Under the pieces are notes generated by a model. That model made no database searches. It was given only the letters and a program-made list of their open reading frames with translations, and was not told where the DNA came from. The translations under genes and the position numbers were made by a program. Shown piece by piece: positions 17,506 through 25,979 of a DNA stretch of 64,000 bases; position 1 is the stretch's first letter; every line of letters starts with the position of its first letter. This DNA comes from CAYILR01 sp964364175. GTDB lineage: Bacteria; Bdellovibrionota; UBA1018. The stretch covers positions 71,703 to 135,702 of the forward strand of contig CAYILR010000003.1 of the NCBI GenBank assembly GCA_964364175.1, given 5' to 3'.

Positions 17506-18507
17506 ATGATAAAAAAAATCATCAAAAAGATCGCAAAAAAGAAGAAACCCAAACCTTCGACAACCAAGGCAGCCTCAAAGCCAAAAGTAACGCCAATCAG
17601 GCCCATTCCGCTGACACAACAGCTAACTGCACAGGCCAACTCTAAACCGCCCAAAAGAATCACGATCGTCTCCGACGGAACCGGCGAAACCGCCGCCCAA
17701 ATGATCAAAGCCGCCATGGTTCAGTTCGAGGAAGCCCCCCAATTCGAGAACCACGAAGTCGTCTACAACCGCTACAAAAACGTCCGAAACGAAGCTCAGC
17801 TCCAAGCTATCGTCGAGGCGGTCGCAGAGGCAAGCGATCTGTTGATTTACACCATCGTTTCGCCTCAGCTTCGAGGCTACCTCGTCAGCCAAGCCCGCGA
17901 AAAACAAATCCCCACCGTGGACCTGCTCGGCCCCCTGATGATGGGGCTCGGCAAGTATCTTGGCTACGAACCCAAAGCCATCGCCGGTCTGCTCCACGAC
18001 GTCAACGAGCAGTACTTCGACCGAATCGCAGCCATGGAATACACCATCCAGCACGACGATGGACGAGATATGTCCGAGCTCAATAAGGCAGATTTAATTA
18101 TTTTGGGAATTTCCAGAACGTCCAAAACACCGCTCTCCATGTACCTTTCGCACCAGGGCTGGCGCGTCGCGAATATCCCCATGATCACAGGATTTGAGCT
18201 GCCGAAAGAGTTATTCGAAATCGACCAGCGACGAATCGTCTGCCTGACCATTGATGCTCCCAACCTTGCCGAAATTCGACGCAACCGCCTCGAACGCCTG
18301 GGACAGAACAAAGGCGGCGATTACGCCGATCCCGACAAAGTTCACGAAGAAATCGATTACGCGAACGAAATTTTCCGCAAAAACCGTAAATGGCCAGTGT
18401 TTAATGTCACAGGCAAAGCCCTGGAAGAAACTGCGGCAGAAATCATCAAACTCATGGCCTCCCGCAGGCTGACACCTCACCAGGCGGTGCTTGCTGTGGT
18501 AAAATAG
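17506..18507 (+). CDS. Bifunctional kinase/pyrophosphorylase regulating PEP synthase or PPDK (DUF299)
   Basis: 333 residues from the ATG at 17506; a TTG at 17479 is in frame. After a 50-residue Lys/Pro-rich extension the protein shows ITIVSDGTGETAAQM, the nucleotide-binding GISRTSKTPLS and IPMITGFELPKELF typical of the DUF299 family. These enzymes inactivate PEP synthase or pyruvate phosphate dikinase by ADP-dependent phosphorylation of a threonine and reactivate it by phosphorolysis. The basic extension is unusual; the family normally starts near the SDGTGE motif. No ppsA or ppdK lies in the window. Confidence 0.92.
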   Translation: MIKKIIKKIAKKKKPKPSTTKAASKPKVTPIRPIPLTQQLTAQANSKPPKRITIVSDGTGETAAQMIKAAMVQFEEAPQFENHEVVYNRYKNVRNEAQLQAIVEAVAEASDLLIYTIVSPQLRGYLVSQAREKQIPTVDLLGPLMMGLGKYLGYEPKAIAGLLHDVNEQYFDRIAAMEYTIQHDDGRDMSELNKADLIILGISRTSKTPLSMYLSHQGWRVANIPMITGFELPKELFEIDQRRIVCLTIDAPNLAEIRRNRLERLGQNKGGDYADPDKVHEEIDYANEIFRKNRKWPVFNVTGKALEETAAEIIKLMASRRLTPHQAVLAVVK

Positions 18508-18515
18508 CCTATAAT

Positions 18516-18563
18516 TAGCTTCTCGAAAAACAGAAACATGGATTTCCGTTTTTCGAGAAGCTA
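18516..18563. repeat. Long hairpin without the palindromic-element core
   Basis: Inverted arms of 21 bases (18516-18536 and 18543-18563, TAGCTTCTCG...CGAGAAGCTA) with one A.C position and a six-base loop CATGGA. It starts nine bases after the DUF299 stop and ends 15 bases before the next start. The T-run expected of a terminator is missing on both sides. The style resembles the arms of the nested elements, with nothing in the loop. Confidence 0.7.
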
Positions 18564-18578
18564 TGATACCGTTAACTT

Positions 18579-19781
18579 ATGGCACACGAGCGAAATCGCT
18601 ACATCAAAGACCGTATTCAAAACGCACTCAGCTTCTCCGGAATTGTGGGGGTTTTAGGTCATCGCCAAGTAGGCAAAACAACACTGCTGGAGCAACTCAC
18701 AAAAAAATACGTAACTTTCGATCAAAAAAAAAATCTCCTTCGTGCAAAAACCGATCCAGAGCAATTTATCCAGGATTTCAAACTGTTTCCGAGTGCAATT
18801 GACGAGGCTCAATATGTACCTGAAATCTTCCCCGCACTCAAAGAGCTAGTGAGAGTCAACAAAAGACCTGGTTTATTTTTGCTATCGGGTTCAGTTCGCT
18901 TCACTAGCAAAAAACTCATCAAAGAGTCCCTCACGGGGAGAATCGTTAATCTAGAATTGCTTCCCTTTTCGATTTCAGAGCTTGAGCAACGCCCATTGCC
19001 CTCATGGGCAATGGACTGCGCAAAATCTAGATTTACAGATCAATCAATCACTCATGACCAAAACTGGATTCGACTGGCAAAAAAACGATGTGACTCTTAT
19101 TTAGCCACCGGAGGACTTCCAGGCGCTTGTTTTTTAAGAAATTCCGAACATCGTGAAGATCGATTTGAATCTCAGATCGAAACTATTTTAGATCGAGATC
19201 TCAGACAAGTTCTCGATACAAAGATCTCCTACGAACGATTAAGAGAATTACTCCGACATTTGGCTCTTCAACAAGGCAATCCGTTTGAATGGACTCATTT
19301 GTCTAGAAGTACACGAATTTCAATTCCATCACTCCGAAAACTCATTCCAGCTTTTGAGGCCATATTCCTCATTCGAATCATTCCAACCGAAGGAACAGAA
19401 AAAAAATCAATCTGTTTTTTGGAGGACCAGGGGGAAGCGGAGCATTTGATCGCAGGAAGCACGCCCGATCATCAGAGATATTTACGAATCCTTTTTTCAA
19501 ATTTTAGACATCAGTATCATTATCGTCTTGGCCTCAGCCCTCGTGAATTCCAGTACCGAAATCACGGAGGCGCCTATGTTCCTTTTGCAGTTCATCTGAA
19601 AACTGGTACGCTAGGATTCGTGATTTTAGAGACCGAAAATCCATCTGAATCTCATCTTGCTAGCGGCAGGAGTTTTCTAAAAAAATACCCGAACTCAAAA
19701 ATTTTTTACGTCCACCCACGTCTCAAGTTCGATCTCATCAGTGAGAATCAGATGATCGCACCCTTGGCAGCTTTTGTTTGA
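18579..19781 (+). CDS. AAA ATPase of the DUF4143 type
   Basis: 400 residues. Walker A GHRQVGKT (27-34), Walker B SAIDEAQY and sensor FLLSGSVRFTSKKL place it with the ATP-binding proteins of the archaeal-type AAA group, related to but clearly different from the protein at 12315-13652. The C-terminal region (YVPFAVHLKTGTLGFVILETENP) occupies the place of the nuclease-like domain, with a weaker ExN pattern. No ribosome site is obvious. It follows the long hairpin at 18516-18563. Confidence 0.8.
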   Translation: MAHERNRYIKDRIQNALSFSGIVGVLGHRQVGKTTLLEQLTKKYVTFDQKKNLLRAKTDPEQFIQDFKLFPSAIDEAQYVPEIFPALKELVRVNKRPGLFLLSGSVRFTSKKLIKESLTGRIVNLELLPFSISELEQRPLPSWAMDCAKSRFTDQSITHDQNWIRLAKKRCDSYLATGGLPGACFLRNSEHREDRFESQIETILDRDLRQVLDTKISYERLRELLRHLALQQGNPFEWTHLSRSTRISIPSLRKLIPAFEAIFLIRIIPTEGTEKKSICFLEDQGEAEHLIAGSTPDHQRYLRILFSNFRHQYHYRLGLSPREFQYRNHGGAYVPFAVHLKTGTLGFVILETENPSESHLASGRSFLKKYPNSKIFYVHPRLKFDLISENQMIAPLAAFV

Positions 19782-19808
19782 TGCGAAACTAGACATCATC
19801 CAACATCT

Positions 19809-21035
19809 CTAGTCTTTCCGACACTCAAGACTCTCAGCCCAAGTCTCCACATCATTCGAAAAATGATCGCTATCCAAAACCTGGGAGAGTGCTTTGACCC
19901 ATTCCGGACGATCGAAAAACAATCCGAACTCCCGATTGTTACTCAATGCAGACGTTGACCCATTCACGGAACCAACCCAGGCTTTCTCGTGATCAACGAC
20001 GATCGCCTTGGCATGCATGTAACCCGGTTTTGCATTGATCTTAAATTTTGCTGGAAACATCCGGAGCGAAATTCCAATCTCAAGCGACGAAAAAAGAGTC
20101 CTGGCTGCTACAGTCTCTCGCTCTGTCGGTCTGCCGAAGCTGCACACCGACGCCAACGTGGCTCTCACTTGAACACCCCGAGTCGCTGCATCCGTCAATG
20201 CACGATTCAAGCGTGCATCCTTGAGATACTGATTTTCAATTTGGATTGTTTTTTTTGCGGACTGAATCAATTGAGTCAAAGGTTCTAATGAAAATGGGCT
20301 CACCGTCAATTTGTCCCTCGGACCCTCATCCAGCAGTTTTTTAAGATCCCATTTCGCCCCCAGAAGATCGTTTTCAAAAACAGTCTGCAACGTTTGCACG
20401 ACTTCGGGGTCATCTTGAATCATTGTGAAATCCCGATTGCACTTGCTGGGATTCCAAAACTGATTGCATAAATTACTGCTATTGAAATTTCCAGTGCTCA
20501 CTAAAACAGTTTTTCGATCCGCGATCACCATTTTGCCATGCATGAAGCAAGGCTTTCGGGAATCGGCACAAAGTTCGATTTTATTAAATGGCACGTAGCT
20601 GCCGCCATGATCGAGGATTTCTTGTTTCAGAGCCTTCTCGTCCCTGCATTTTTTTTCATCCTCGGATTCAATCGGAGAAAAGATCTTGCAAGGATTCCCC
20701 AGCGGAGCAGGATCCTTGATCACTCGGACTCGCACATTCCTGGCCATTGCATTTCTCAGAAAATATTTTACATCCTCGTCCGACATTTCATAAATTTCGA
20801 TATCGAGAGTTTCCTTTGCCCCATGGATCACATCCAAAAGTGGGCTGCCGTCGGCATTGTTATAAAATCCTGCGGGAGGAAGCGTGCTTGAATTGGGAAT
20901 CGAAGAGGGCGACGAAGAAACCGACGGATCGGGCTGGTGTGAGTCGGGATGAGAGTTCTTGCGACACCCCTGCACCAAACACAATTGGATCCCGATCAAC
21001 CCTAAGACTACCGCAAACCTTTTTTGATTATACAC
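19809..21035 (-). CDS. Phospholipase D-family lipoprotein
   Basis: 408 residues from a GTG start. A signal peptide with a lipobox-like LVQGC predicts lipidation. Two HKD motifs are present: HGKMVIADRK around residue 165 and HAKAIVVDHE around 340, each followed by the expected GN/GS element (STGNFNSSN, GSVNGSTSAL). Such enzymes hydrolyse phosphodiesters in lipids or nucleic acid. A Ser/Pro linker separates the lipid anchor from the catalytic part. The preceding gene on this strand is the DUF1684 protein, 58 bp upstream. Confidence 0.9.
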   Translation of the reverse strand: MYNQKRFAVVLGLIGIQLCLVQGCRKNSHPDSHQPDPSVSSSPSSIPNSSTLPPAGFYNNADGSPLLDVIHGAKETLDIEIYEMSDEDVKYFLRNAMARNVRVRVIKDPAPLGNPCKIFSPIESEDEKKCRDEKALKQEILDHGGSYVPFNKIELCADSRKPCFMHGKMVIADRKTVLVSTGNFNSSNLCNQFWNPSKCNRDFTMIQDDPEVVQTLQTVFENDLLGAKWDLKKLLDEGPRDKLTVSPFSLEPLTQLIQSAKKTIQIENQYLKDARLNRALTDAATRGVQVRATLASVCSFGRPTERETVAARTLFSSLEIGISLRMFPAKFKINAKPGYMHAKAIVVDHEKAWVGSVNGSTSALSNNREFGLFFDRPEWVKALSQVLDSDHFSNDVETWAESLECRKD

Positions 21036-21040
21036 GACTG

Positions 21041-21080
21041 ATTTTATACACTATTTAATTAAATAAATATAGTATAAAAT
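21041..21080. repeat. AT-only palindrome upstream of the phospholipase D gene
   Basis: ATTTTATAC at 21041-21049 is repeated inverted at 21072-21080. Between them lies the perfect palindrome TATTTAATTAAATA (21052-21065). It fills most of the 58-bp gap between the DUF1684 and phospholipase genes and could be an operator, a cruciform or a promoter region. Confidence 0.5.
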
Positions 21081-21093
21081 AATCGTTTTATAT

Positions 21094-21984
21094 TCAGTGT
21101 TTCAAATTATGCGTGCCGATTTTTTCGCCGGCTCGAATAGCAACCGCAATCGGCTTTCCGGGAACCCTCACGCAATTATAGTGCTTCGAAAATGCGCAAA
21201 ACGGCTGATAAGCATGGTTCAGATCCACAACTAAATTCATTTCACCTAACGCATTTTCTAGGTTTTGAGGGGTCTTAAATTCAGCATCTACGTACCTGCC
21301 CCCTCCGTAAGTCTCAGCACCGTTCGTGGGATCTTTGAAGGGAACAAAAATCTCTTTGACTAACTTGAGTTCGTCTTCAGCCACATAAGCTGGCAAACGA
21401 ACTTCCTTCCCATCCATTCGAAACATCACTTCCCCCACAGCCCAAAATTCCTGTGTCCGCTCTCTGACCGTAGTGAAAGTGAATTTCTTGTAGGGTTTCA
21501 CCAAGATTAACTTCGCCTCGACCGCAGCATTCGCAGAGTAGGGATAAAATTCTAATTTTTTGAAGCTCTTCAGCATCGGGTGGGACGGGTCGTGAATTTT
21601 GATCCGAACCTCGGTCGAAGAAATGCTCTGGCCGGCGATCCAAAGACCGCTGTCCAGCTTCATTTTTTTGACGGGCAGTAAATCCTGCGCAAGAGACTTG
21701 CCTGATTGGCTTTGAAGAGAGATTTTCTGGCCGTCGAAGCTGGCCGAAACCCAAGCTCCGCTTTTTGGCTTCTCGGGATCCCATTTTCGCGAGGTCCCAA
21801 AATAAGCGGTCTCACCTTTTTTTAAATAAGCCGCGTCCACTACTGAGAGTGGAGAAATTTCATGCGACCGCATTTTGGCATCATAGTCCTGGAGCATTTT
21901 TTTCCAGGCTGGCACATCAGACGCAAAAACCAACGTTTCCGAAAGCATCAGACAGATCCATGCCAAATTTCTTACTTTCGTCAT
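21094..21984 (-). CDS. Secreted DUF1684 protein
   Basis: 296 residues with a signal peptide (WICLMLSETLVFASD). The C-terminal half carries the DUF1684 pattern: FVPFKDPTNGAETYGGGRYVD, LVVDLNHAYQPFCAFSKHYNC and IAVAIRAGEK, with two cysteines in the second block. Function of the family is not established. It is followed by the phospholipase D gene on the same strand. Confidence 0.85.
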   Translation of the reverse strand: MTKVRNLAWICLMLSETLVFASDVPAWKKMLQDYDAKMRSHEISPLSVVDAAYLKKGETAYFGTSRKWDPEKPKSGAWVSASFDGQKISLQSQSGKSLAQDLLPVKKMKLDSGLWIAGQSISSTEVRIKIHDPSHPMLKSFKKLEFYPYSANAAVEAKLILVKPYKKFTFTTVRERTQEFWAVGEVMFRMDGKEVRLPAYVAEDELKLVKEIFVPFKDPTNGAETYGGGRYVDAEFKTPQNLENALGEMNLVVDLNHAYQPFCAFSKHYNCVRVPGKPIAVAIRAGEKIGTHNLKH

Positions 21985-22086
21985 GCAGAATTGCCTATCG
22001 ATTTGATTTTAGCGTGTCAATTGAATTGCCTTTTAGCTGGGCTCGTGTTGAATTGAAATTACACGCAGCGAGAGGGAATGTTCAAA

Positions 22087-23022
22087 ATGAAAAAAATAGC
22101 CATCGCTAGTTTTTTGCTCGTCTTTTCTGGATTCATTGCGTGGGGAGATGTCCCTCTTTTCTCTGAAATCACACAGCCTTCTGTTGCCACTCTCAAAACC
22201 AGAGTCATGACCTACAACATCCTTTGCCGCCGCTGCTACAAGGGCCCCTACGAAGAATGGAGTTTGCGGATCAAGCATCTCCAGGAAACTGTTGTTCTTG
22301 CTCATGCTGACCTGGTCGGACTCCAAGAACTAGGCAGCTGGAATGATGTTCAAGATTTTCAATCGGTTTTGCCGAATCACAAGCCTGTGGTTTTTGAAAA
22401 CGCATCCCTCAACCGATATGATGCTGTTTTTTTCTACTATGCAGATCGCTTTACCCTGATTCAGCAAGGGGGGTTCTGGCTCTCCAAGCATCCTTATAGC
22501 GGTGGACTCAGAAACTGGAACATTCCCAGCATGCCCAGACACCTGAACTGGGCGCTCCTTGAGGAGAAGGAAACTGGCAAGCGATTCATTTTTTCAAATA
22601 CGCATTTCGACAACAATATCCCCAATCAGGAAAAAAGCGCTGAACTGGTAATCCGAGAATTTTCACAGCGTTTTAAAAATATTCCCATTATTTTCGCTGG
22701 AGACATGAACTCCTCTCCAGAGACCGAAGCCTACAAAAAACTGTCGGCGACCTACTCGGATATTAAACTCGAAAACACTTTTTCTCTCTCCCACGTCAGA
22801 GCTGCCGCTGAACCGGCCCATGCAGAATCCGCTGGTGTACCAGACAACATCGATCATGTTTTTGTGGGCAATGCTAGCTTCAGGGTCACATCATGGGCTC
22901 AGTGGAGAAACTCTTATCGGTCCGACCGAGGGGTAGAAATGATGCCCTCAGACCACCTACCCATCATAGTGGAACTCGAATTTCAATTTGACAATCCAAG
23001 TCATTTTGGTGTCACTGAGTAG
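22087..23022 (+). CDS. Secreted endonuclease/exonuclease/phosphatase-family hydrolase
   Basis: 311 residues from the second of two close ATGs, chosen because GAGAGGG is ten bases ahead of it but only one or two ahead of the first. After a signal peptide (FLLVFSGFIAWGD) come the family blocks: MTYNIL, LQELGSW, NTHFDN, FAGDMNSSP, NIDHVFVG and SDHLPI, containing the Asn, Glu, His, Asp and final His of the metal-dependent phosphodiesterase site. Substrate may be DNA, sphingomyelin or phosphoinositide; the sequence does not decide. Confidence 0.9.
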   Translation: MKKIAIASFLLVFSGFIAWGDVPLFSEITQPSVATLKTRVMTYNILCRRCYKGPYEEWSLRIKHLQETVVLAHADLVGLQELGSWNDVQDFQSVLPNHKPVVFENASLNRYDAVFFYYADRFTLIQQGGFWLSKHPYSGGLRNWNIPSMPRHLNWALLEEKETGKRFIFSNTHFDNNIPNQEKSAELVIREFSQRFKNIPIIFAGDMNSSPETEAYKKLSATYSDIKLENTFSLSHVRAAAEPAHAESAGVPDNIDHVFVGNASFRVTSWAQWRNSYRSDRGVEMMPSDHLPIIVELEFQFDNPSHFGVTE

Positions 23023-23061
23023 ATTCTAGACCCCGCCTCGGGTCTTTGTTATCTTTGCAAG

Positions 23062-24138
23062 ATGAGTCTCAAGGAATCTGCAAAACAAAACATAGGCGAG
23101 TTATTTGTCACAGGATTTGAAGGCGTTGAACTGCCGCTGAGCACAGCCGAATGGATACGCGAAACTCGCATCGGTGGCGTGCTTCTTTTTGCACCCAATT
23201 ACGAAAGTCCCGCTCAAGTCGCTGAACTCATCAACGATGTTCAAAAGCAGCGCTACGACTTCCCGATGTGGATCTCCGTGGATCACGAGGGAGCACGGGT
23301 TCAGCGTTTTCGAAAACCTTTCACGAAAATTCCGGAGATGGCAGAGATCGGGAAACACGACTCCCCAAAACTCGCTTTCGAAATCGCAAGCCTCATGGCA
23401 CAGGAAGTGAAAGCGGTTGGAATCAATTTGAACTTCTCTCCTGTCGCGGACATTCACACGAATCCGAAGAACCCGGTCATCGGCCCTCGCGCATTTGGAC
23501 GAGACGAAGAAACAGTTTCAAAAATGGTTTCTGCGTTCGTTCGAGGACACCTCACTCACGGCGTTCAACCTTGCGTGAAGCACTTTCCGGGCCACGGCGA
23601 CACGACTGCGGATTCGCACTTTGCTTTGCCTCGCGTGGACACGCCGCTCGAGTTGCTCAAAAAACGAGAAATTGTCCCGTTTGCGAAGGGCTTCAAGGCA
23701 GGGTGCAATTTTGTCATGACCGCACACATCATCAACCCCCACTTGGACAAGGATTATCCGGCAACGTTGTCCAAAGTGACCATTCAAAGTCTATTGAGAG
23801 ACGAACTCCGATTCAAGGGCCTGATCATCAGCGATGATTTAGAAATGAAAGCCATCGCCGACCACTTTGGTGCAGAAGACGCTCCACGAATGGCGTTGCA
23901 AGCAGGATGCGATCTGCTGATCTACAAAACCGACGTAGCGGCACGTGTGGGTCACGCGGCCTTGGTCAAAGCCATCGATTCGGGAGAGCTCGATGCAGCC
24001 GACATCATGGACAAGATCACTCGATCCCGCGCGCTGAAGAAGAAATCGCTATTTCCGTATCTCCCCGTCGTGATCGCCGACGTTGGAAAGTCGATTGGGT
24101 TGCCTGAATCACAGAAGCTCGTAGAACAGATTGCTTAA
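23062..24138 (+). CDS. nagZ: Beta-N-acetylhexosaminidase, glycoside hydrolase family 3
   Basis: 358 residues, the normal length of NagZ. It removes N-acetylglucosamine from anhydromuropeptides in cell-wall recycling. Visible motifs are DHEGARVQRF, NLNFSPVADI, the NagZ-specific KHFPGHGDTTADSHFALP (acid/base His-Asp) and ISDDLEMKA with the nucleophile Asp near 257. No signal peptide, so cytoplasmic. It ends four bases before palindromic element A. Confidence 0.95.
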   Translation: MSLKESAKQNIGELFVTGFEGVELPLSTAEWIRETRIGGVLLFAPNYESPAQVAELINDVQKQRYDFPMWISVDHEGARVQRFRKPFTKIPEMAEIGKHDSPKLAFEIASLMAQEVKAVGINLNFSPVADIHTNPKNPVIGPRAFGRDEETVSKMVSAFVRGHLTHGVQPCVKHFPGHGDTTADSHFALPRVDTPLELLKKREIVPFAKGFKAGCNFVMTAHIINPHLDKDYPATLSKVTIQSLLRDELRFKGLIISDDLEMKAIADHFGAEDAPRMALQAGCDLLIYKTDVAARVGHAALVKAIDSGELDAADIMDKITRSRALKKKSLFPYLPVVIADVGKSIGLPESQKLVEQIA

Positions 24139-24142
24139 TCCA

Positions 24143-24258
24143 AGGGATCTCCAGTTTTTTCTCACTCGGTACGCCGCTTTGCTCGTCGTGAGCCACGCTT
24201 AAGCGACTTCCAGTCGCCGCGTGGAGCGGGTACCGAGCGAAAAAAACTGAAGATCCCT
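24143..24258 (-). repeat. Nested palindromic element A
   Basis: Arms 24143-24172 and 24230-24258 pair over about 29 positions; on the minus strand the only irregularities are three G.U pairs and one bulged A. The 57-nt core read on that strand runs GTAC, CCGCT, CCACGC, a hairpin loop containing GCGACT/AGTCGC, GCGTGG, then GCTC-ACGAC-GAGC, AGCGG, C, GTAC. It follows nagZ directly, in antisense to it. Confidence 0.85.
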
Positions 24259-24288
24259 GAAATCATGCTTCATTCTGATCAAATCCCA

Positions 24289-24416
24289 GATCACAGGTTC
24301 GTTCGATTTTTTTTGTTTCGGGTACTCGCTCCACGCCAGCCGGAGGCGATAGGCGTGAGGGCAGGATGCCCGCAGCGACGTACCCGGAATAAAAAAAGTC
24401 GAATGAGCTTGTGACT
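24289..24416 (+). repeat. Nested palindromic element B
   Basis: Arms 24289-24325 and 24380-24416. Over the inner 35 positions all pairs are Watson-Crick or G.U on the plus strand (six G.U, no mismatch). Core 24326-24379: TCGCT pairs with AGCGA, CACGCC with GGCGTG, and GGGC with GCCC around the loop AGGAT. The core is the same as in element C apart from paired changes and one loop base. It ends before the mutA stop at 24423, antisense to mutA. Confidence 0.85.
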
Positions 24417-24422
24417 GACTGT

Positions 24423-25979
24423 TTAAACTCCAACTTCCCTGTACAACCCAAATACATCCCGCAAAGTATCGGAAATTTCGCCCAGTGTGGCGCCGGCTTT
24501 CACTGACTGGAGAATCACCGCCTGCAAGTTCTCCTCCGACTCTGCAGCAGCTTTCAGCAAGCGCAGCGAATCCTCAGTCGCGCCCTGTGAGCGTTTGGCT
24601 CGGTAAGCTTTCACGCGCTCTACCGATGATCGTTCGAGCTCTGGGGAAATTTTCATGACCTCGGCTTTTGCGGCAGCGCCCGTTTCGGCATAGCAATTCA
24701 CGCCCACCACTTGGATCTCGCCTCGATCAATGGCCTGCTGATCCGCATAGGCTGAATTTGCAATTTCGCCTTGGATGAATCCGTTTTCGATGCAACGAAC
24801 GGTGCCACCCTTTTGATCAATTTGTTCGAGATACTCCCAAGCACGTTTCTCGAGTTCATCCGTCAGTGTCTCGACAAACACGCTCCCCCCCAACGGATCG
24901 ACGGTTTGGATGACGTTTGTTTCCGAAGCAATCACTTGCTGTGTTTTCAACGCGATCCGTGCTGATTCTTCAGTGGGCAATCCCAGGGCTTCGTCCATTG
25001 AGTTTGTATGTAATGACTGTGTACCGCCCAACACTGCCGCCATCGCTTGCAAAGCCACGCGCACGATGTTGTTCTGAGGTTGTTGCGCCGTCAGCGTGGA
25101 TCCTGCCGTCTGCGAATGAAATCTCAGCATCCAGCTTTTGGGGTCCTTCGCTCCAAATCGCTCTTTCATGATCTGGGCCCAGATTCTTCGTGCCGCGCGG
25201 AACTTCGCGATCTCTTCGAAAAAATCATTGTGCACATTGAAAAAGAAAGAAAGCTGCCCCGCAAATTCATCTACTTTCAAACCTTGCTTCACTGCTGCAT
25301 CGACATACGCAATCGCGTCAGCAAAAGTGAATGCGAGTTCCTGCACAGCCGTCGATCCTGCCTCGCGAATGTGGTAGCCAGAAATGCTAATGGGATTCCA
25401 TTTTGGTGTATGCTCCGCGCACCAAGCAAACATGTCCGTCGTCAATTTCAGCGCACCCACTGCTGGATAAATATAATTTCCGCGCGCGATGTACTCCTTC
25501 AATATGTCATTCTGGACAGTGCCTCGCAATTCGCTGACCTTGACTCCCTGCTCCTCCGCGATCGCAACATAGAATGCGAGCAGGATCGAAGCCGTTGCGT
25601 TGATTGTCATCGAAGTTGAAACTTTCGCTAGATCGATTCCTCGAAACAACACACGCATTTCATCTAGGTTAGAAATCGAAACCCCCACACGTCCTACTTC
25701 TCCCTTGGAGCGCGCATGGTCTGGATCGTATCCCAATTGAGTCGGCAAATCGAAAGCCACCGAAAGGCCCTTGGTTCCCTGCGACAGCAGGTAATGGTAT
25801 CGCTTGTTAGACTCCTCAGCCGTTCCAAACCCAGCGTACTGGCGCATCGTCCATAAACGGCCGCGATACATGTTTTTTTGCACGCCTCGTGTGTAAGGGT
25901 ACTGGCCGGGCTCGCCTGGGCCGTACTTTTCTTGGACTTCAATTCCTGAGCGAGTATTAAATTTTTTTTCAGAGCCCAT
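24423..25979 (-). CDS. Methylmalonyl-CoA mutase large subunit, catalytic domain without B12 domain
   Basis: 518 residues. It isomerises methylmalonyl-CoA and succinyl-CoA with adenosylcobalamin. Visible are YTRGVQKNMYRGRLWTMRQYAGF, the barrel core LSVAFDLPTQLGYDPDH, TINATASILLAFY, SISGYHIREAGSTAVQELAF, RFHSQTAGSTLTAQQPQNN and GGTQSLHTNSMDEALGLPTE. The cobalamin-binding (DxHxxG) domain is absent, so a separate small subunit is required and is not in the window. The start ATG overlaps the preceding gene by 11 bases. Last gene of the propionate operon. Confidence 0.93.
   Translation of the reverse strand: MGSEKKFNTRSGIEVQEKYGPGEPGQYPYTRGVQKNMYRGRLWTMRQYAGFGTAEESNKRYHYLLSQGTKGLSVAFDLPTQLGYDPDHARSKGEVGRVGVSISNLDEMRVLFRGIDLAKVSTSMTINATASILLAFYVAIAEEQGVKVSELRGTVQNDILKEYIARGNYIYPAVGALKLTTDMFAWCAEHTPKWNPISISGYHIREAGSTAVQELAFTFADAIAYVDAAVKQGLKVDEFAGQLSFFFNVHNDFFEEIAKFRAARRIWAQIMKERFGAKDPKSWMLRFHSQTAGSTLTAQQPQNNIVRVALQAMAAVLGGTQSLHTNSMDEALGLPTEESARIALKTQQVIASETNVIQTVDPLGGSVFVETLTDELEKRAWEYLEQIDQKGGTVRCIENGFIQGEIANSAYADQQAIDRGEIQVVGVNCYAETGAAAKAEVMKISPELERSSVERVKAYRAKRSQGATEDSLRLLKAAAESEENLQAVILQSVKAGATLGEISDTLRDVFGLYREVGV

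Noticed and set aside
16889..17506. 205-codon plus-strand frame opposite the mutL start
   Set aside because: Antisense of the conserved ATPase domain; no recognisable domain or start signal.
24143..24416. Elements A and B as ordinary bidirectional terminators
   Set aside because: The T-runs are in the 5' arms and the A-runs in the 3' arms on either strand, the wrong polarity for intrinsic termination; the long covarying core is also not explained.
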